Positions 20,347-29,388 are shown, numbered from the stretch's first letter. The stretch is DNA of 64,000 bases from Bog-473 sp963707835 (GCA_963707835.1 CAVPRI010000001.1:744001-808000); one strand, 5' to 3'. A program made the numbers and translations. The notes: generated by a model from the sequence alone, not told the origin.

Positions 20347-21489
20347 GTGGACCTCTACGAGTACCAGGGCAAGCAGTACTTCGCCCGCTTCGGCATCCCG
20401 ACCTCGCCCGGCGGCGTGGCCGACACGGTGGACGAGGCCGTCGAGCAGGCCGAGGCGGCCGGCTACCCGGTGGTGGTCAAGGCACAGGTCAAGGTGGGCG
20501 GCCGGGGCAAGGCGGGCGGCGTCAAGCTGGCCGCTGATTCCGACGAGGTCCGATACCACGCCTCGAACATCCTCGGCCTCGACATCAAGGGCCACGTGGT
20601 CAAGCGTCTCTGGGTCGAGCACGCCTCGGACATCGCCAAGGAGTACTACGCCAGCTTCACCCTCGACCGGCCGGCCAAGTTGCACCTGGGCATGCTCTCG
20701 GCCGAGGGCGGGGTGGAGATCGAGGAGGTGGCCCAGACCAATCCCGACGCCATCGCCAAGCTCCATATCGACCCCGTGACCGGCCTCACCGAGGAGGCGG
20801 CGCGCCAGTGGGTCGACCAGGCGGGACTCGATCCCGAGGCACGAGAGCAGGCGGCCACGCTGCTCGTGCGTCTCTACCACTGCTACGTGGAGGGTGATTG
20901 CGATCTGGCCGAGATCAATCCGCTCATCCTGACGCCCCAGGGCAAGGTGCACACGCTCGACGCCAAGGTGACCCTCGACGAGAACGCCTCGTTCCGCCAC
21001 CCCGAATGGGAGGAGTACGAGGACGACGCCGGGATCGACCCTCGCGAGAAGATGGCCAAGGAGAGAGGACTCAACTACATCGGGCTCGAGGGCTCGGTGG
21101 GGATCATCGCCAATGGCGCCGGACTGGCCATGAGTACGCTCGACGTGGTCAACCAGGTGGGCGGCCGGGCGGCCAACTTCCTCGACATCGGCGGCGGGGC
21201 CAACGCCGATGTGATGGCGGCCGCCCTCGAGGTCATCAACGCCGATCCTTCGGTCAAGGCGATCTTCGTCAACATCTTCGGAGGCATCACCCGGGTGGAC
21301 GAGGTGGCCCAAGGCATCATCGACGCCATGGAGCGTGTCAGCCTGAATTCGCCGGTGGTGATGCGCCTCGACGGGACCAACGCCGAGGCCGGCCGCGCCC
21401 TGCTGAGCGAGCACCTTTCCGACACCTTGATCGCCGAGCCGACCATGCTCGAGGCCGCCCGCCGCGTCGTGGCGCTCGCCCACGCGTAG
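20347..21489 (+). CDS. sucC: Succinyl-CoA synthetase, beta subunit
   Basis: Start GTG 20347, with AAGGAG about 13 nt before it. 380 aa, the usual length. The ATP-grasp domain begins DLYEYQGKQYFARFGIP, with KAQVKVGGRGKAGGV for nucleotide binding and CDLAEINPLI for the metal site. The C-terminal CoA-ligase part carries the GGANADVMAAALEV and FVNIFGGITRVDEVA segments. Works with SucD to interconvert succinyl-CoA and succinate with nucleotide phosphorylation. Intact, unlike its partner. Followed by sucD after 41 nt. Confidence 0.95.
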   Translation: MDLYEYQGKQYFARFGIPTSPGGVADTVDEAVEQAEAAGYPVVVKAQVKVGGRGKAGGVKLAADSDEVRYHASNILGLDIKGHVVKRLWVEHASDIAKEYYASFTLDRPAKLHLGMLSAEGGVEIEEVAQTNPDAIAKLHIDPVTGLTEEAARQWVDQAGLDPEAREQAATLLVRLYHCYVEGDCDLAEINPLILTPQGKVHTLDAKVTLDENASFRHPEWEEYEDDAGIDPREKMAKERGLNYIGLEGSVGIIANGAGLAMSTLDVVNQVGGRAANFLDIGGGANADVMAAALEVINADPSVKAIFVNIFGGITRVDEVAQGIIDAMERVSLNSPVVMRLDGTNAEAGRALLSEHLSDTLIAEPTMLEAARRVVALAHA

Positions 21490-21530
21490 TCAGCACGCCC
21501 CCGAGATCACACGAGAGAACAGGAACTGAC

Positions 21531-22419
21531 GTGAGCATCTTCGTCGACGAGACGACCAAGGTCGTGGTCCAGGGCATCAGCCCCACGAGCCAGGGCCTCT
21601 ATCACGGGCTGCGCAACAAGGCATACGGGACCAAGATCGTGGGCGGCACCAACCCCAAGCGCGGTGGCGAGGAGATCGAGGGCATCCCCGTCTTCTCCTC
21701 GGTGGCCGAGGCGGTCAAGGAGACCGGTGCAACGGCCTCTTTCATCAGCGTCCCCCCGCGGTGCGGCCGACGCCATCATGGAGGCGGCAGAGGCCGGGAT
21801 CGCCTTCATCGTGTGCATCACCGAGGGGATTCCGGCCCAGGACGAGGCCGTGGCCTACAACCGCCTGGTCCAGGAATTCCCCGGCACCCGGCTCCTCGGT
21901 CCCAACTGCCCTGGCATCATCAGCCCCGGGAAGTGCAACATCGGCATCACCTCGGGCGACATTGCCCTGCCCGGCGGACCGGTCGGTATCGTGTCGCGCT
22001 CGGGCACCTTGACCTACCAGGCCCTGCACGAGCTCTCCCAGCAGGGCATCGGGCAGACCACCTGTGTCGGTATCGGCGGCGACCCGGTCCCGGGGACCAA
22101 CTTCATCGACTGCCTGGCCGCATTCGAGGCGGACCCCGAGACCAAGGCCATCATGATGATCGGCGAGATCGGTGGCTCCGAGGAGGAGCGCGCCGCCGAG
22201 TTCATCGCCGCCAGTGTCACCAAGCCCGTGGCGGCATACATCGCTGGTGTGACCGCGCCTCCGGGGCGCAAGATGGGCCACGCCGGGGCCATCATCTCGG
22301 GCTCCCAGGGAACGGCCCAGGCCAAGATGGAAGCGCTGTCGGCCGCCGGCGTGGCGGTGGCGCAGAACCCCACCGAGTGCGGGGAGAAGATCGTTTCGAT
22401 CGTCCGCTCGCTCGGCTGA
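21531..22419 (+). CDS. sucD: Succinyl-CoA synthetase, alpha subunit, one frameshift
   Basis: Start GTG 21531 (SIFVDETTKVVVQGI). The CoA-binding domain carries VGGTNPKRGG, and the ligase part GPNCPGIISPGKCNIGI, VSRSGTLTYQAL, MIGEIGGSEEE and the phosphohistidine segment KMGHAGAIISGSQGTA. In the C run at 21752-21757 a base is missing: VPP then continues as GAADAIMEAAEAG only in another frame. A homopolymer consensus error is the best explanation. The gene ends inside a very strong hairpin shared with the convergent gene. Confidence 0.93.
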
Positions 22420-22448
22420 GCGAGCCCGGGCGGCCCGGGCTCGCTCAG
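22416..22448. terminator. Strong bidirectional hairpin between sucD and convergent gene
   Basis: A perfect 15-bp stem, CTGAGCGAGCCCGGG, with loop CGG and its exact complement. It includes the sucD stop codon and lies just before the stop of the minus-strand gene at 22456, so it can serve both transcripts. No long T tract follows, as is common in high-GC bacteria. Confidence 0.75.
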
Positions 22449-22455
22449 CGTCCGA

Positions 22456-23151
22456 TCACGTCGCCGCCGGCTCCATGGGGCTCACGTGCTGGGGGCGCGG
22501 CTCGGGCGGCGTACCCCCCAGCGTGCCCCGGCGCTCCTTGACGGCGATCACCACGCCGGTGGCCACCAGCCAGATGGGCAGCCCGAACAGGAGAGCGATG
22601 AACGCCAGCGGTCCGGCGGCCGAGAGCACGCCGACCAGGAGCGAGTACCAGCCCAACAGTCTCGGGAGCGGAGCGCCCTGCCGGTTGAGCAGGATGGCGA
22701 GTCCCGTCGAGAGCGTCATGAAGCACATCCCGGCGATGAGCAGCAATTCGGTGTTGCTATTGACGAAGTTGATCGTCTTGACGATGGTGAACTGGTCGTT
22801 GTGGGCGGCCACGATCAGCGAGACCTGGAACGCGCCGGACACGATGACGCCGGCCACCAGCAGGATCCCTGAGGCGAAGACCACGTTCGGCCACAGCCGC
22901 TGTCCGCCCGTGTCGCGCAGGACCGAGCGCAACTGGGTGACGTAGATGAGGAGGAGGAACAGCGCGGCTCCCACCACCCAGATCGACGCCCAGCTCTGGT
23001 TGACGTGCGTGTTGTACCAGTGGGCCACGGTGACGCCCGAAGCGTTCTCCCCGGGCGAACCGCCCCCAAGTGGGCCGAAGCCGACGAAAACCAGCGCAGC
23101 CGTCCCCAAGCCGACCAACCACAGCCACCGATTCAGGCTCGTATCTCTCAT
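22456..23151 (-). CDS. Six-helix membrane protein of unknown function
   Basis: Start ATG 23151 is chosen because GGGAGGGA lies just upstream; longer frames have no such site. About 231 aa with six predicted helices, the first LVGLGTAALVFVGFGPL, then a periplasmic loop (HWYNTHVNQSWASIWVVG) and helices ending in PIWLVATGVVIAV. The loop with His and Asn residues and the overall size resemble DUF4386-like actinobacterial membrane proteins. No transport or catalytic motif is seen. It faces sucD tail to tail. Confidence 0.6.
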   Translation of the reverse strand: MRDTSLNRWLWLVGLGTAALVFVGFGPLGGGSPGENASGVTVAHWYNTHVNQSWASIWVVGAALFLLLIYVTQLRSVLRDTGGQRLWPNVVFASGILLVAGVIVSGAFQVSLIVAAHNDQFTIVKTINFVNSNTELLLIAGMCFMTLSTGLAILLNRQGAPLPRLLGWYSLLVGVLSAAGPLAFIALLFGLPIWLVATGVVIAVKERRGTLGGTPPEPRPQHVSPMEPAAT

Positions 23152-23313
23152 TGCTGTCCCTCCCTTGCCCCTCAGCGAAGGGGGATGCGGGTCCAGCACC
23201 GCGCGGCACTACCCAACCTGCACTTCCCCCGCTGCCATTGTGCGCTGCGAAATGCCGTAGGGGAAGGGGGGAGCAGCCCAGCCCGCATGCGCCAAGGACG
23301 GCGCGGCCCTGGT

Positions 23314-23319
23314 TAGCGT
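23314..23319 (+). promoter_or_regulatory. TANNNT -10 box, leaderless start of the channel gene
   Basis: TAGCGT begins 12 nt before the ATG at 23326, which would place transcription initiation at the start codon. The same spacing recurs at six other genes in the window. Confidence 0.5.
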
Positions 23320-23325
23320 CTGGCC

Positions 23326-23934
23326 ATGTCACAGCGCATGCCCGCCGCTCCTCAGCGGCTCATGGACCTCGACTCCCGGCGGCGCCGATGGGCCCTGTTC
23401 CGTTCGGCCGCCACCATCGCGGCCTCCTGGGTGGTGATTCTGGGTGCCTACTACGTGCTGCCCGTCGGGCACGAGTCCGGCCTTCGAGTGGTGATGCGGA
23501 CCGGTGCCGTCGTGGCGCTCTTCGGCGTCGTGTTCGTCTGGCAGATCCGGCGTATTGCCGTCGCCGAGTTGCCCGAGCTGCGAGCCGTCGAGGCGCTCGG
23601 GGTCGTCATCGTTCTGTTCTTGGCCCTCTTCGCCGGGGCGTATCTGGGGATGTCGCACAAGGCCGTAGCGAACTTCTCGCAGCCGCTCAACCAGACGCGG
23701 GCGCTCTACTTCACGGTGACCGTTTTCTCGACGGTCGGCTTCGGCGACATCACGCCGCGCACCGACCCGGCGCGGCTCGTTGTCTCGGCGCAGATGCTGC
23801 TCGACCTCGTCATCATCGGTGCCGTGGTGCGGCTGCTGCTCACGGCAGCGCGCAACCGGATGGCGTCCCGCGGTGGGGACGAGGGGCTCGTCGGTCCCAC
23901 CAGTCCGGGGGACCGGCCCGTGGCCACCAACTAG
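23326..23934 (+). CDS. Two-pore-helix-type potassium channel (Ion_trans_2)
   Basis: 202 aa. Two N-terminal helices (TIAASWVVILGAYYVLPVG; VVMRTGAVVALFGVVFVW) precede a helix, a pore loop and a last helix: ALYFTVTVFSTVGFGDITPR carries the TVGFGD selectivity filter of K+ channels, then the LVVSAQMLLDLVIIGAVVRL helix. Forms a tetrameric inner-membrane channel. No RCK or other ligand domain is attached, so gating is unknown. Its stop codon TAG is part of the -10 box of purN. Confidence 0.82.
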   Translation: MSQRMPAAPQRLMDLDSRRRRWALFRSAATIAASWVVILGAYYVLPVGHESGLRVVMRTGAVVALFGVVFVWQIRRIAVAELPELRAVEALGVVIVLFLALFAGAYLGMSHKAVANFSQPLNQTRALYFTVTVFSTVGFGDITPRTDPARLVVSAQMLLDLVIIGAVVRLLLTAARNRMASRGGDEGLVGPTSPGDRPVATN

Positions 23935-23937
23935 ATT
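23932..23937 (+). promoter_or_regulatory. TANNNT -10 box before purN, overlapping a stop codon
   Basis: TAGATT starts 12 nt before the purN GTG at 23944 and includes the TAG stop of the channel gene. It predicts a leaderless purN-purH-folD transcript independent of the channel gene. Confidence 0.5.
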
Positions 23938-23943
23938 GACGGC

Positions 23944-24561
23944 GTGCGCCTCGCCGTCCTCGTCTCAGGTTCGGGGACGATCCTGCGGGCTATGTTCGAG
24001 CGGGGCCTGCCGGTGACGGTCGTGCTGTCCGACCGGCCCTGCGCCGGGCTGACCCTGGCCGAGGAGCACGGGTCTGCCACCGAGCTGGTGGACCGCGCCC
24101 TCTACGGGGGTTTCGGCCCTGAGTTCGACCGGGAGCGCTTCACCGCCGCCGTGGCTGACACCCTGGAGCGCCACAAAGTCGACCTGGTGGCCATGGCCGG
24201 GTTCGGGACGGTGCTGACGGCGTCGGTGCACGCGGCGTTTCCGGGGCGCATCCTCAACACGCACCCGGCGCTGCTACCTGCGTTCCCGGGCTGGCACGGG
24301 GTGCGCGACGCGCTGGCCGCCGGAGTCGCCGAGACGGGGTGCACGGTGCACCTGGCCACCGTCGAGATGGATGCCGGGCCGATCCTGGCCCAAGAGGTGG
24401 TGCCGGTGCTGCCCGGCGACACCGAGGAGTCGCTGCACGAACGGATCAAGGTGGTCGAACGCAGCCTCTACCCGGCCACGGCGGCCTGGGCGCTCGACGA
24501 GCTGGCCGCCGGCCGAGAGATCACATCGAGAGAAGGAGCACAACGGGAGATGACCTCGTGA
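23944..24561 (+). CDS. purN: Phosphoribosylglycinamide formyltransferase
   Basis: Transfers the formyl group of 10-formyl-THF to GAR in purine synthesis. 205 aa from GTG 23944. Motifs: LAVLVSGSGTILRAM (phosphate loop), DLVAMAGFGTVL, ILNTHPALLPAFPGWHGV with the Asn-His pair, and DAGPILAQEVVPV with the catalytic Asp. No Shine-Dalgarno is seen, consistent with the leaderless box 12 nt upstream. It overlaps purH by 4 nt. HPALLPAFPGWHG replaces the more common HPSLLPAFPG, still within the family. Confidence 0.93.
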   Translation: MRLAVLVSGSGTILRAMFERGLPVTVVLSDRPCAGLTLAEEHGSATELVDRALYGGFGPEFDRERFTAAVADTLERHKVDLVAMAGFGTVLTASVHAAFPGRILNTHPALLPAFPGWHGVRDALAAGVAETGCTVHLATVEMDAGPILAQEVVPVLPGDTEESLHERIKVVERSLYPATAAWALDELAAGREITSREGAQREMTS

Positions 24562-26135
24562 GGGCACTGCTGTCCGTCTACGACAAGGACGGTCTGGTCG
24601 AGCTGGCCCGGGGCCTGAGCGACCTCGGTTGGGAGCTGGTGGCCAGCGGGAACACGGCAGCCGCCCTGCGCGAGGCCGGGCTGAATCCGATCGAGGTGGC
24701 CGAGGTCACCGGGTCGCCCGAGATGCTGGGGGGACGGGTCAAGACCCTCCACCCGAGGATCCACGGTGGCATCCTGGCCGACCGTTCCAAGCCCGAGCAC
24801 CTGGCGGACCTGGAGACCAACGGGATCGCCGCCATCGACCTGGTGGTGACCAATCTCTACCCGTTCTCCTCGGACCCCTCGATCGAGCTGATCGACATAG
24901 GCGGTCCGGCCATGGTGCGGGCGGCAGCCAAGAACCACCAGCACGTGGGCGTGGTGACCTCGCCGGCCGACTACCCGGTGGTGCTGGCCGAGCTCCAGGC
25001 TTCGGGCACGCTCTCGGCGGCCACGCGCCACCGGCTGGCCCGGGCGGCGTTCGCCCACACGGCGGCCTACGACGCCGCCATCGTGGCCTGGCTCGACGGC
25101 GGAGGGCCGACGACCGGGGTCGTGCTCGAGGGTGCCACCGAGACCGATGCCCAGGAGGCCGCCCTCGCCGCGGTGCTGCCGCCCACGGTCCACCTCACCC
25201 TCGAGCGCGACCAGGTCCTGCGCTACGGCGAGAACCCGCACCAGCGCGGGGCGCGCTACCGCATCGCCGGCGTGGCCAGCTGGTGGGACACCGCCGTGCA
25301 GCACGGCGGCTCCCCCCTGTCGTACCTCAACATCTTCGACGGCGACGCCGCCTGGCGGCTGGTCCACGAGCTGGCCGGCGATGTCGACGAGGGGCAGGTC
25401 GCGGTGGCCATCATCAAGCACGCCAACCCCTGCGGTGCCGCCGTCGCTCCCGACCTGGTGGCTGCCTTCGAGCGTGCCCTCGAGTGCGATCCGCTCAGCG
25501 CCTTCGGGGGCGTCGTCGCCATCGGGGGCGCCGTGACGCCCGAGGTCGCCGAGGCCGTTGCCGCGGGCCCTCAGGCCGACGTGATCATCGCCGCCTCCTA
25601 CGCGCCCGAGGCGCTCGAGATCCTGCGGGGCCGCCGCAAGGCGACGCGGATCCTCTCGGGCCCGGCTCCCGAGGACGCCGCGCGGCAGTTCCGTAGCCTC
25701 GGGGCCAGCGTCCTCGTCCAGGACGTCGACGGCTTCGTGTCGCCGCGGTCGGGCTGGCGCGTCGCCACGGCGCGCCAGCCCACCGAGGACGAGTGGCGCG
25801 ACCTGGCACTGGCCTGGCGGGTCTGCGGGCGCACCACCTCCAACGCCATCGCCGTGGTCAACGGCGGCCAGGCGGTCGGCGTCGGGGCCGGGCAGCAGTC
25901 GCGTGTCGTGGCTGCCGAGATCGCAGTGAGCAAGGCCGGGGAGCGCGCCAAGGGGGCGGCGGGGGCCAGCGACGCCTTCTTCCCGTTCCCCGACGGCCTG
26001 CTCGTGTTGGCCGACGCCGGGGTGACCGCGGTGGTCCAGCCCGGCGGCTCGGTGCGGGACGAGGAGGTGGTGGCTGCCGCCGACGAGGCGGGGCTGGCCA
26101 TGGTCATGACCGGCGAGCGCCACTTCCGCCACTGA
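24558..26135 (+). CDS. purH: AICAR transformylase / IMP cyclohydrolase
   Basis: Bifunctional enzyme for the last two steps to IMP. 525 aa, starting at GTG 24558 inside the end of purN. The N-terminal MGS-like cyclohydrolase has LLSVYDKDGL, ASGNTAAALREAG and GGRVKTLHPRIHGGIL; the C-terminal transformylase has RYGENPHQRGARY, IIKHANPCGAA (the Lys-His pair), DPLSAFGGVVAI, and ends VMTGERHFRH. Complete and in one frame. Uses 10-formyl-THF, which the downstream FolD regenerates. It shares one base with the folD start (TGATG). Confidence 0.96.
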   Translation: MRALLSVYDKDGLVELARGLSDLGWELVASGNTAAALREAGLNPIEVAEVTGSPEMLGGRVKTLHPRIHGGILADRSKPEHLADLETNGIAAIDLVVTNLYPFSSDPSIELIDIGGPAMVRAAAKNHQHVGVVTSPADYPVVLAELQASGTLSAATRHRLARAAFAHTAAYDAAIVAWLDGGGPTTGVVLEGATETDAQEAALAAVLPPTVHLTLERDQVLRYGENPHQRGARYRIAGVASWWDTAVQHGGSPLSYLNIFDGDAAWRLVHELAGDVDEGQVAVAIIKHANPCGAAVAPDLVAAFERALECDPLSAFGGVVAIGGAVTPEVAEAVAAGPQADVIIAASYAPEALEILRGRRKATRILSGPAPEDAARQFRSLGASVLVQDVDGFVSPRSGWRVATARQPTEDEWRDLALAWRVCGRTTSNAIAVVNGGQAVGVGAGQQSRVVAAEIAVSKAGERAKGAAGASDAFFPFPDGLLVLADAGVTAVVQPGGSVRDEEVVAAADEAGLAMVMTGERHFRH

Positions 26136-26998
26136 TGGCCGCCATCCTGCTCGACGGCGAGGCGGTGGCCTCGAGGGTCAAGGCCGAGGTGACCGACCGG
26201 GTCAACCGACTCCGCGGCGAGGGGGTCGAGGTCGGCCTGGGCACCATCCTGGTCGGCGACGACGTCCCGAGCGCCCGCTACGTGGCGCTCAAGCACGAGG
26301 ACTGCGAGGCACTGGGCATCCGCTCGGTCGGGGTGCACCTGCCGGCCACGGCCACCCAGTCCGACGTGCTGGAGGCCATCGAGCGCTTCAACGCCGACCC
26401 GGCCGTCAGCGCCTTCTTGGTGCAGCTGCCGCTGCCCCAGGGCCTCGACGAGCAGCGTGCCCTGCTGGCGGTCGACCCGGCCAAGGACGTGGACGGCCTG
26501 CACCCGGTCAACCTGGGTCGCCTGGTGTTGGGCACGCCCGGAGCCCTGCCGTGCACCCCCTTCGGGATCGTGGAGCTCCTCCACGCCTACGACGTCCCGG
26601 TCGAGGGTCGCCACGCCGTGATCATCGGCCGCGGGGTCACAATCGGGCGCCCCCTCACCATGTTGCTGTCCATGAAGCGGCCGGGCTGCAACGCCGCAGT
26701 GACCGTGGTGCACACCGGCGTGGGCCAGGCCGAGATGGCCGAACTGGTGCGCACGGCCGACATCGTCGTGGCTGCGGCCGGGAGGCCGGCCGTGGTCACC
26801 CCGGAGATGGTCAAGCCCGGCGCCGCCGTGGTGTCGGCCGGGACCAGCTGGGAAGGGCGCAAGCTCATTCCCGACGTCCGCGAGGACGTGGCCGAGGTGG
26901 CCGGGTGGATCACCCCGCGCCTGGGCGGGGTCGGCCCCATGACGCGTGCCATGCTGTTGCGGAACGCGCTGCGGGCGGCGGAGATGTCGGCCACGTGA
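26135..26998 (+). CDS. folD: Methylene-THF dehydrogenase / methenyl-THF cyclohydrolase
   Basis: 287 aa. Interconverts 5,10-methylene-THF and 10-formyl-THF. YVALKHEDCEALGI carries the catalytic Tyr and Lys, QLPLPQGLDE and KDVDGLHPVN follow, and IIGRGVTIGRP is the dinucleotide-binding turn (GRGVTIGRP rather than the usual GRSxxVGxP). PRLGGVGPMT replaces the common PVPGGVGPMT. Overlaps purH by one base, which suggests coupled expression with the two formyl-THF-dependent purine enzymes. Confidence 0.95.
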   Translation: MAAILLDGEAVASRVKAEVTDRVNRLRGEGVEVGLGTILVGDDVPSARYVALKHEDCEALGIRSVGVHLPATATQSDVLEAIERFNADPAVSAFLVQLPLPQGLDEQRALLAVDPAKDVDGLHPVNLGRLVLGTPGALPCTPFGIVELLHAYDVPVEGRHAVIIGRGVTIGRPLTMLLSMKRPGCNAAVTVVHTGVGQAEMAELVRTADIVVAAAGRPAVVTPEMVKPGAAVVSAGTSWEGRKLIPDVREDVAEVAGWITPRLGGVGPMTRAMLLRNALRAAEMSAT

Positions 26999-27035
26999 GG
27001 CCGAATCTCCCGCCAGTGCCAGGGAGGTATGGCAG

Positions 27036-27431
27036 GTGAGCGTGAGCGAGCGCCAGGACGGGGAACGGGAGTACTCCGAGCGTCCGTGGGGCAACTACAC
27101 GGTCCTCGACGACGAAGCGCCCGACCACAAGGTCAAGCGGATCGTGGTGCACCCGGGCATGCGCCTCAGCTACCAGCGCCACGCGCGGCGCGCCGAGCAC
27201 TGGTTCATCGTCTCGGGCACCGCCACCGTGACCCTCGACGGGGTGGACCGCACGCTCGGGTCCGGAGAGTCGATCGACATCCCCACCGAGGGCGCGCACC
27301 GCATTGCCAACCACGGGGACCACGACGTGGTGTTCATCGAGGTCCAACACGGCTCGTACTTCGGCGAGGACGACATCGTCCGGCTCGAGGACGACTACGG
27401 GCGAGCCGGGGTCACGGGCGGGGCCCCTTGA
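27036..27431 (+). CDS. Cupin, mannose-6-phosphate isomerase type II-like
   Basis: 131 aa, start GTG 27036 with AGGGAGG 8 nt before it; GTG 27042 is an alternative. It is a single double-stranded beta-helix: RPWGNYTVLDD, then VKRIVVHPGMRLSYQRHARR, HWFIVSGTATVTLDG, SIDIPTEGAHRIAN, and VFIEVQHGSYFGEDDIVR, the C-terminal module of GDP-mannose pyrophosphorylase / phosphomannose isomerase. Stand-alone versions probably isomerise hexose phosphates, but that has not been shown for this subgroup to my knowledge. It sits between folD and metF and overlaps metF by 4 nt. Confidence 0.8.
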   Translation: MSVSERQDGEREYSERPWGNYTVLDDEAPDHKVKRIVVHPGMRLSYQRHARRAEHWFIVSGTATVTLDGVDRTLGSGESIDIPTEGAHRIANHGDHDVVFIEVQHGSYFGEDDIVRLEDDYGRAGVTGGAP

Positions 27432-28324
27432 CGCGCGTGGCGGATCTGCTGGCTGCGGGTCCGACCTTCTCGTTCGAGTTCTTCCCGCCCAAGAACGACA
27501 AGGAGCTCACCCGGCTGGCGCGCACCATCGCGGAGCTGCAACCGCTGGAGCCGTCCTTCGTGTCGGTCACCTACCGGGGCGGGGCCGAGTCCCGCCAGCG
27601 CACCTTCGACCTGGTGACGGGGATGCTCCACGCCACCACCTTGAACCCCATGGCCCACCTCATCTGCGTGGCCCACACCCGCCTCGAGCTGGCCGACATC
27701 CTCGTCTCGCTGCGCAAGGCCGGCATCGAGAACCTCATGGCGCTCGGCGGCGACCCGCCCGAGGATGCGCTCGTGGGCGACGGCATCGTGCACGGCACGG
27801 CGGGGTCCGGTGAGCTGGCCCACGCCTCGGAGCTGGTGGAGCTGGCCCGGGCAGTTGGCGGCTTCTCCATCGGTGTGGCGGCCCACCCGGCTGGGCATCC
27901 GCGCTCGACCGACCTGGCCACCGACCGTGACCACCTGGCCGCCAAGCTGGCCCGGGCCGACTTCGGCGTCACCCAGTTCTTCTTCGAGGCCTCCGAGTAC
28001 CAGGGCCTGGTGGCCGACGTGCGGGCGCGCGGGGTGGACAAGCCGGTGCTCCCGGGCATCCTGCCCGTGACCTCTCTCTCCACCATGGGCCGTCTGGGCG
28101 CCATGGGCGCGGCCGCGCCGGCCTGGATGCAAGAGCGCCTGCGGGCGGCCGACGCCCGGGGCGGGGCCGAGGCCGTGCGCAAGGAGGGGGTGGAGCTGGC
28201 CACCGAGCTGTGCGCCACGCTGCTCGACGCCGGGGTGCCTGGCCTGCACTTCTACACCTTCAACACCTCGAGCGCGACCCGGGAGATCTACGCCGCCCTG
28301 GGTCTGGGCCCGAGCGCCGGGTAA
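27428..28324 (+). CDS. metF: 5,10-methylenetetrahydrofolate reductase
   Basis: FAD-dependent reduction of methylene-THF to methyl-THF for methionine synthesis. TTG 27428 overlaps the cupin stop; GTG 27437 is an alternative start. TIM barrel of about 298 aa with FSFEFFPPKNDKE (the catalytic Glu), FVSVTYRGG, HLICVAHT, NLMALGGDPP (the Asp contacting folate/FAD), GVAAHPAGHP and LHFYTFNTSS. Last gene of the purN-purH-folD-cupin-metF run, which links one-carbon supply to purines and methionine. Confidence 0.94.
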   Translation: MTRVADLLAAGPTFSFEFFPPKNDKELTRLARTIAELQPLEPSFVSVTYRGGAESRQRTFDLVTGMLHATTLNPMAHLICVAHTRLELADILVSLRKAGIENLMALGGDPPEDALVGDGIVHGTAGSGELAHASELVELARAVGGFSIGVAAHPAGHPRSTDLATDRDHLAAKLARADFGVTQFFFEASEYQGLVADVRARGVDKPVLPGILPVTSLSTMGRLGAMGAAAPAWMQERLRAADARGGAEAVRKEGVELATELCATLLDAGVPGLHFYTFNTSSATREIYAALGLGPSAG

Positions 28325-28361
28325 GCAGGCGGCGCAACCGCTGGCGGAGACATCGGGCCCG

Positions 28362-28367
28362 TACAAT
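28362..28367 (+). promoter_or_regulatory. TACAAT -10 box, leaderless start of the first NTase cassette
   Basis: A near-consensus -10 hexamer 12 nt before ATG 28374, so the cassette likely has its own leaderless promoter separate from metF. Confidence 0.55.
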
Positions 28368-28373
28368 TCGAGG

Positions 28374-28769
28374 ATGAGCACGGTCTGGCCCACAGTGAGC
28401 GATGTCGCCCTGGACGTGCGGCGGTCGCTCGAAGACGACGACGAGGCGCACGCCCGGAGACTCGCTTTCCGCTTCGTCGAGAGCTATGACAAGGCGCCTT
28501 CGGAATCGCGTCCGGGCATGATCGAGCGGGAGCCTCCCGCCACAGGAGACGGCCGCTTCGATGCGTTCTTGGCGGCAATCGTCGAGCACCTCTGTGCTCG
28601 TGAGTTCGAGACCCCACCCGCCTGGGTCGGTGAGCCCAACCGGTTCCTCGACCGGTGGTGGTTCATGTCCGGCATCAGGTCCCTGGAAGCCAACGCGATC
28701 GTCCACAGCCCGATCTCGTTCAAGAGGCACGGAGTGTTCATCTCCGAGGGATCGCTCACGTACGCCTGA
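28374..28769 (+). CDS. Putative antitoxin partner of a DUF6036-type nucleotidyltransferase
   Basis: 131 aa. The C-terminal part (FLDRWWFMSGIRSLEANAIV, then HSPISFKRHGVFISEGSLT) resembles the C-terminal half of antitoxin-like proteins encoded just before DUF6036 nucleotidyltransferases, which in other genomes often carry an HTH domain. No clear HTH is visible here. It overlaps the next gene by one base (TGATG), the coupling typical of toxin-antitoxin pairs. Assignment rests on my recall of that gene pair plus the arrangement. No biochemical function is assigned. Confidence 0.55.
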   Translation: MSTVWPTVSDVALDVRRSLEDDDEAHARRLAFRFVESYDKAPSESRPGMIEREPPATGDGRFDAFLAAIVEHLCAREFETPPAWVGEPNRFLDRWWFMSGIRSLEANAIVHSPISFKRHGVFISEGSLTYA

Positions 28770-29356
28770 TGACCGATTTTGACCGCAAGGGCCTCCTCAA
28801 CGCGCTCCGAGAGCTTGACGAAGAGCTCGGAAAGCTTGGTGTACGAGGTGAGGTCTTCGTTGTGGGCGGCGCCGCTATGGCACTGGCATACGACGAGCGT
28901 CGTGCCACGGAGGACGTGGACGCCGTCTTTGCGCCGACACAGGAGGTCAGAGCCGCGGCTGCCCGCGTCGGTGAGCGATTCGGATTCGAGCCGGACTGGC
29001 TCAACGACGCCGTCAAGACCTTCGTGCCCGGTGAAGACCCAGCGCGGCAGACGGTCTACGACGGTGAGAATCTCGGAGTCGCCGTCGCATCACCGAAGTT
29101 CCTCCTCGCCATGAAGTTGCTGTCTTCCCGTGCCGACCGAGATCTGGAAGACATCCAGACCCTCTACCGGTATTGCGGGTTCACCACGGCCGACGAAGGC
29201 CTCGACCTCGTGGCCGAGACCTATCCGGCGGCCCGGATCCTGCCCAGGACACAGTTCTTCCTGCAGGAGATGTTTCCGGCGCGCCACCGGGACGACGAGC
29301 AGGAACGAGGCCATCCTCGGGACGGCTCACGGGAGGGCCCGGGCCTCAGTCGCTGA
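28769..29356 (+). CDS. DUF6036-type nucleotidyltransferase (putative toxin)
   Basis: 195 aa. VFVVGGAAMALAYDERRATE followed by DVDAV gives the GG-x(n)-D-x-D signature of the polymerase-beta nucleotidyltransferase fold used by AbiEii/MenT-like toxins. GVAVASPKFLLAMKLLSSRADRD is the conserved region following it (Lys then Asp, with HEPN-like helices). The C-terminus after about residue 175 is polar and variable. Partner of the gene immediately upstream. A toxin that adds nucleotides to RNA or protein is the family expectation, not shown here. Confidence 0.7.
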   Translation: MTDFDRKGLLNALRELDEELGKLGVRGEVFVVGGAAMALAYDERRATEDVDAVFAPTQEVRAAAARVGERFGFEPDWLNDAVKTFVPGEDPARQTVYDGENLGVAVASPKFLLAMKLLSSRADRDLEDIQTLYRYCGFTTADEGLDLVAETYPAARILPRTQFFLQEMFPARHRDDEQERGHPRDGSREGPGLSR

Positions 29357-29388
29357 GGGTCGGCAGCCCTGGAAGAATGACCCCTCCA

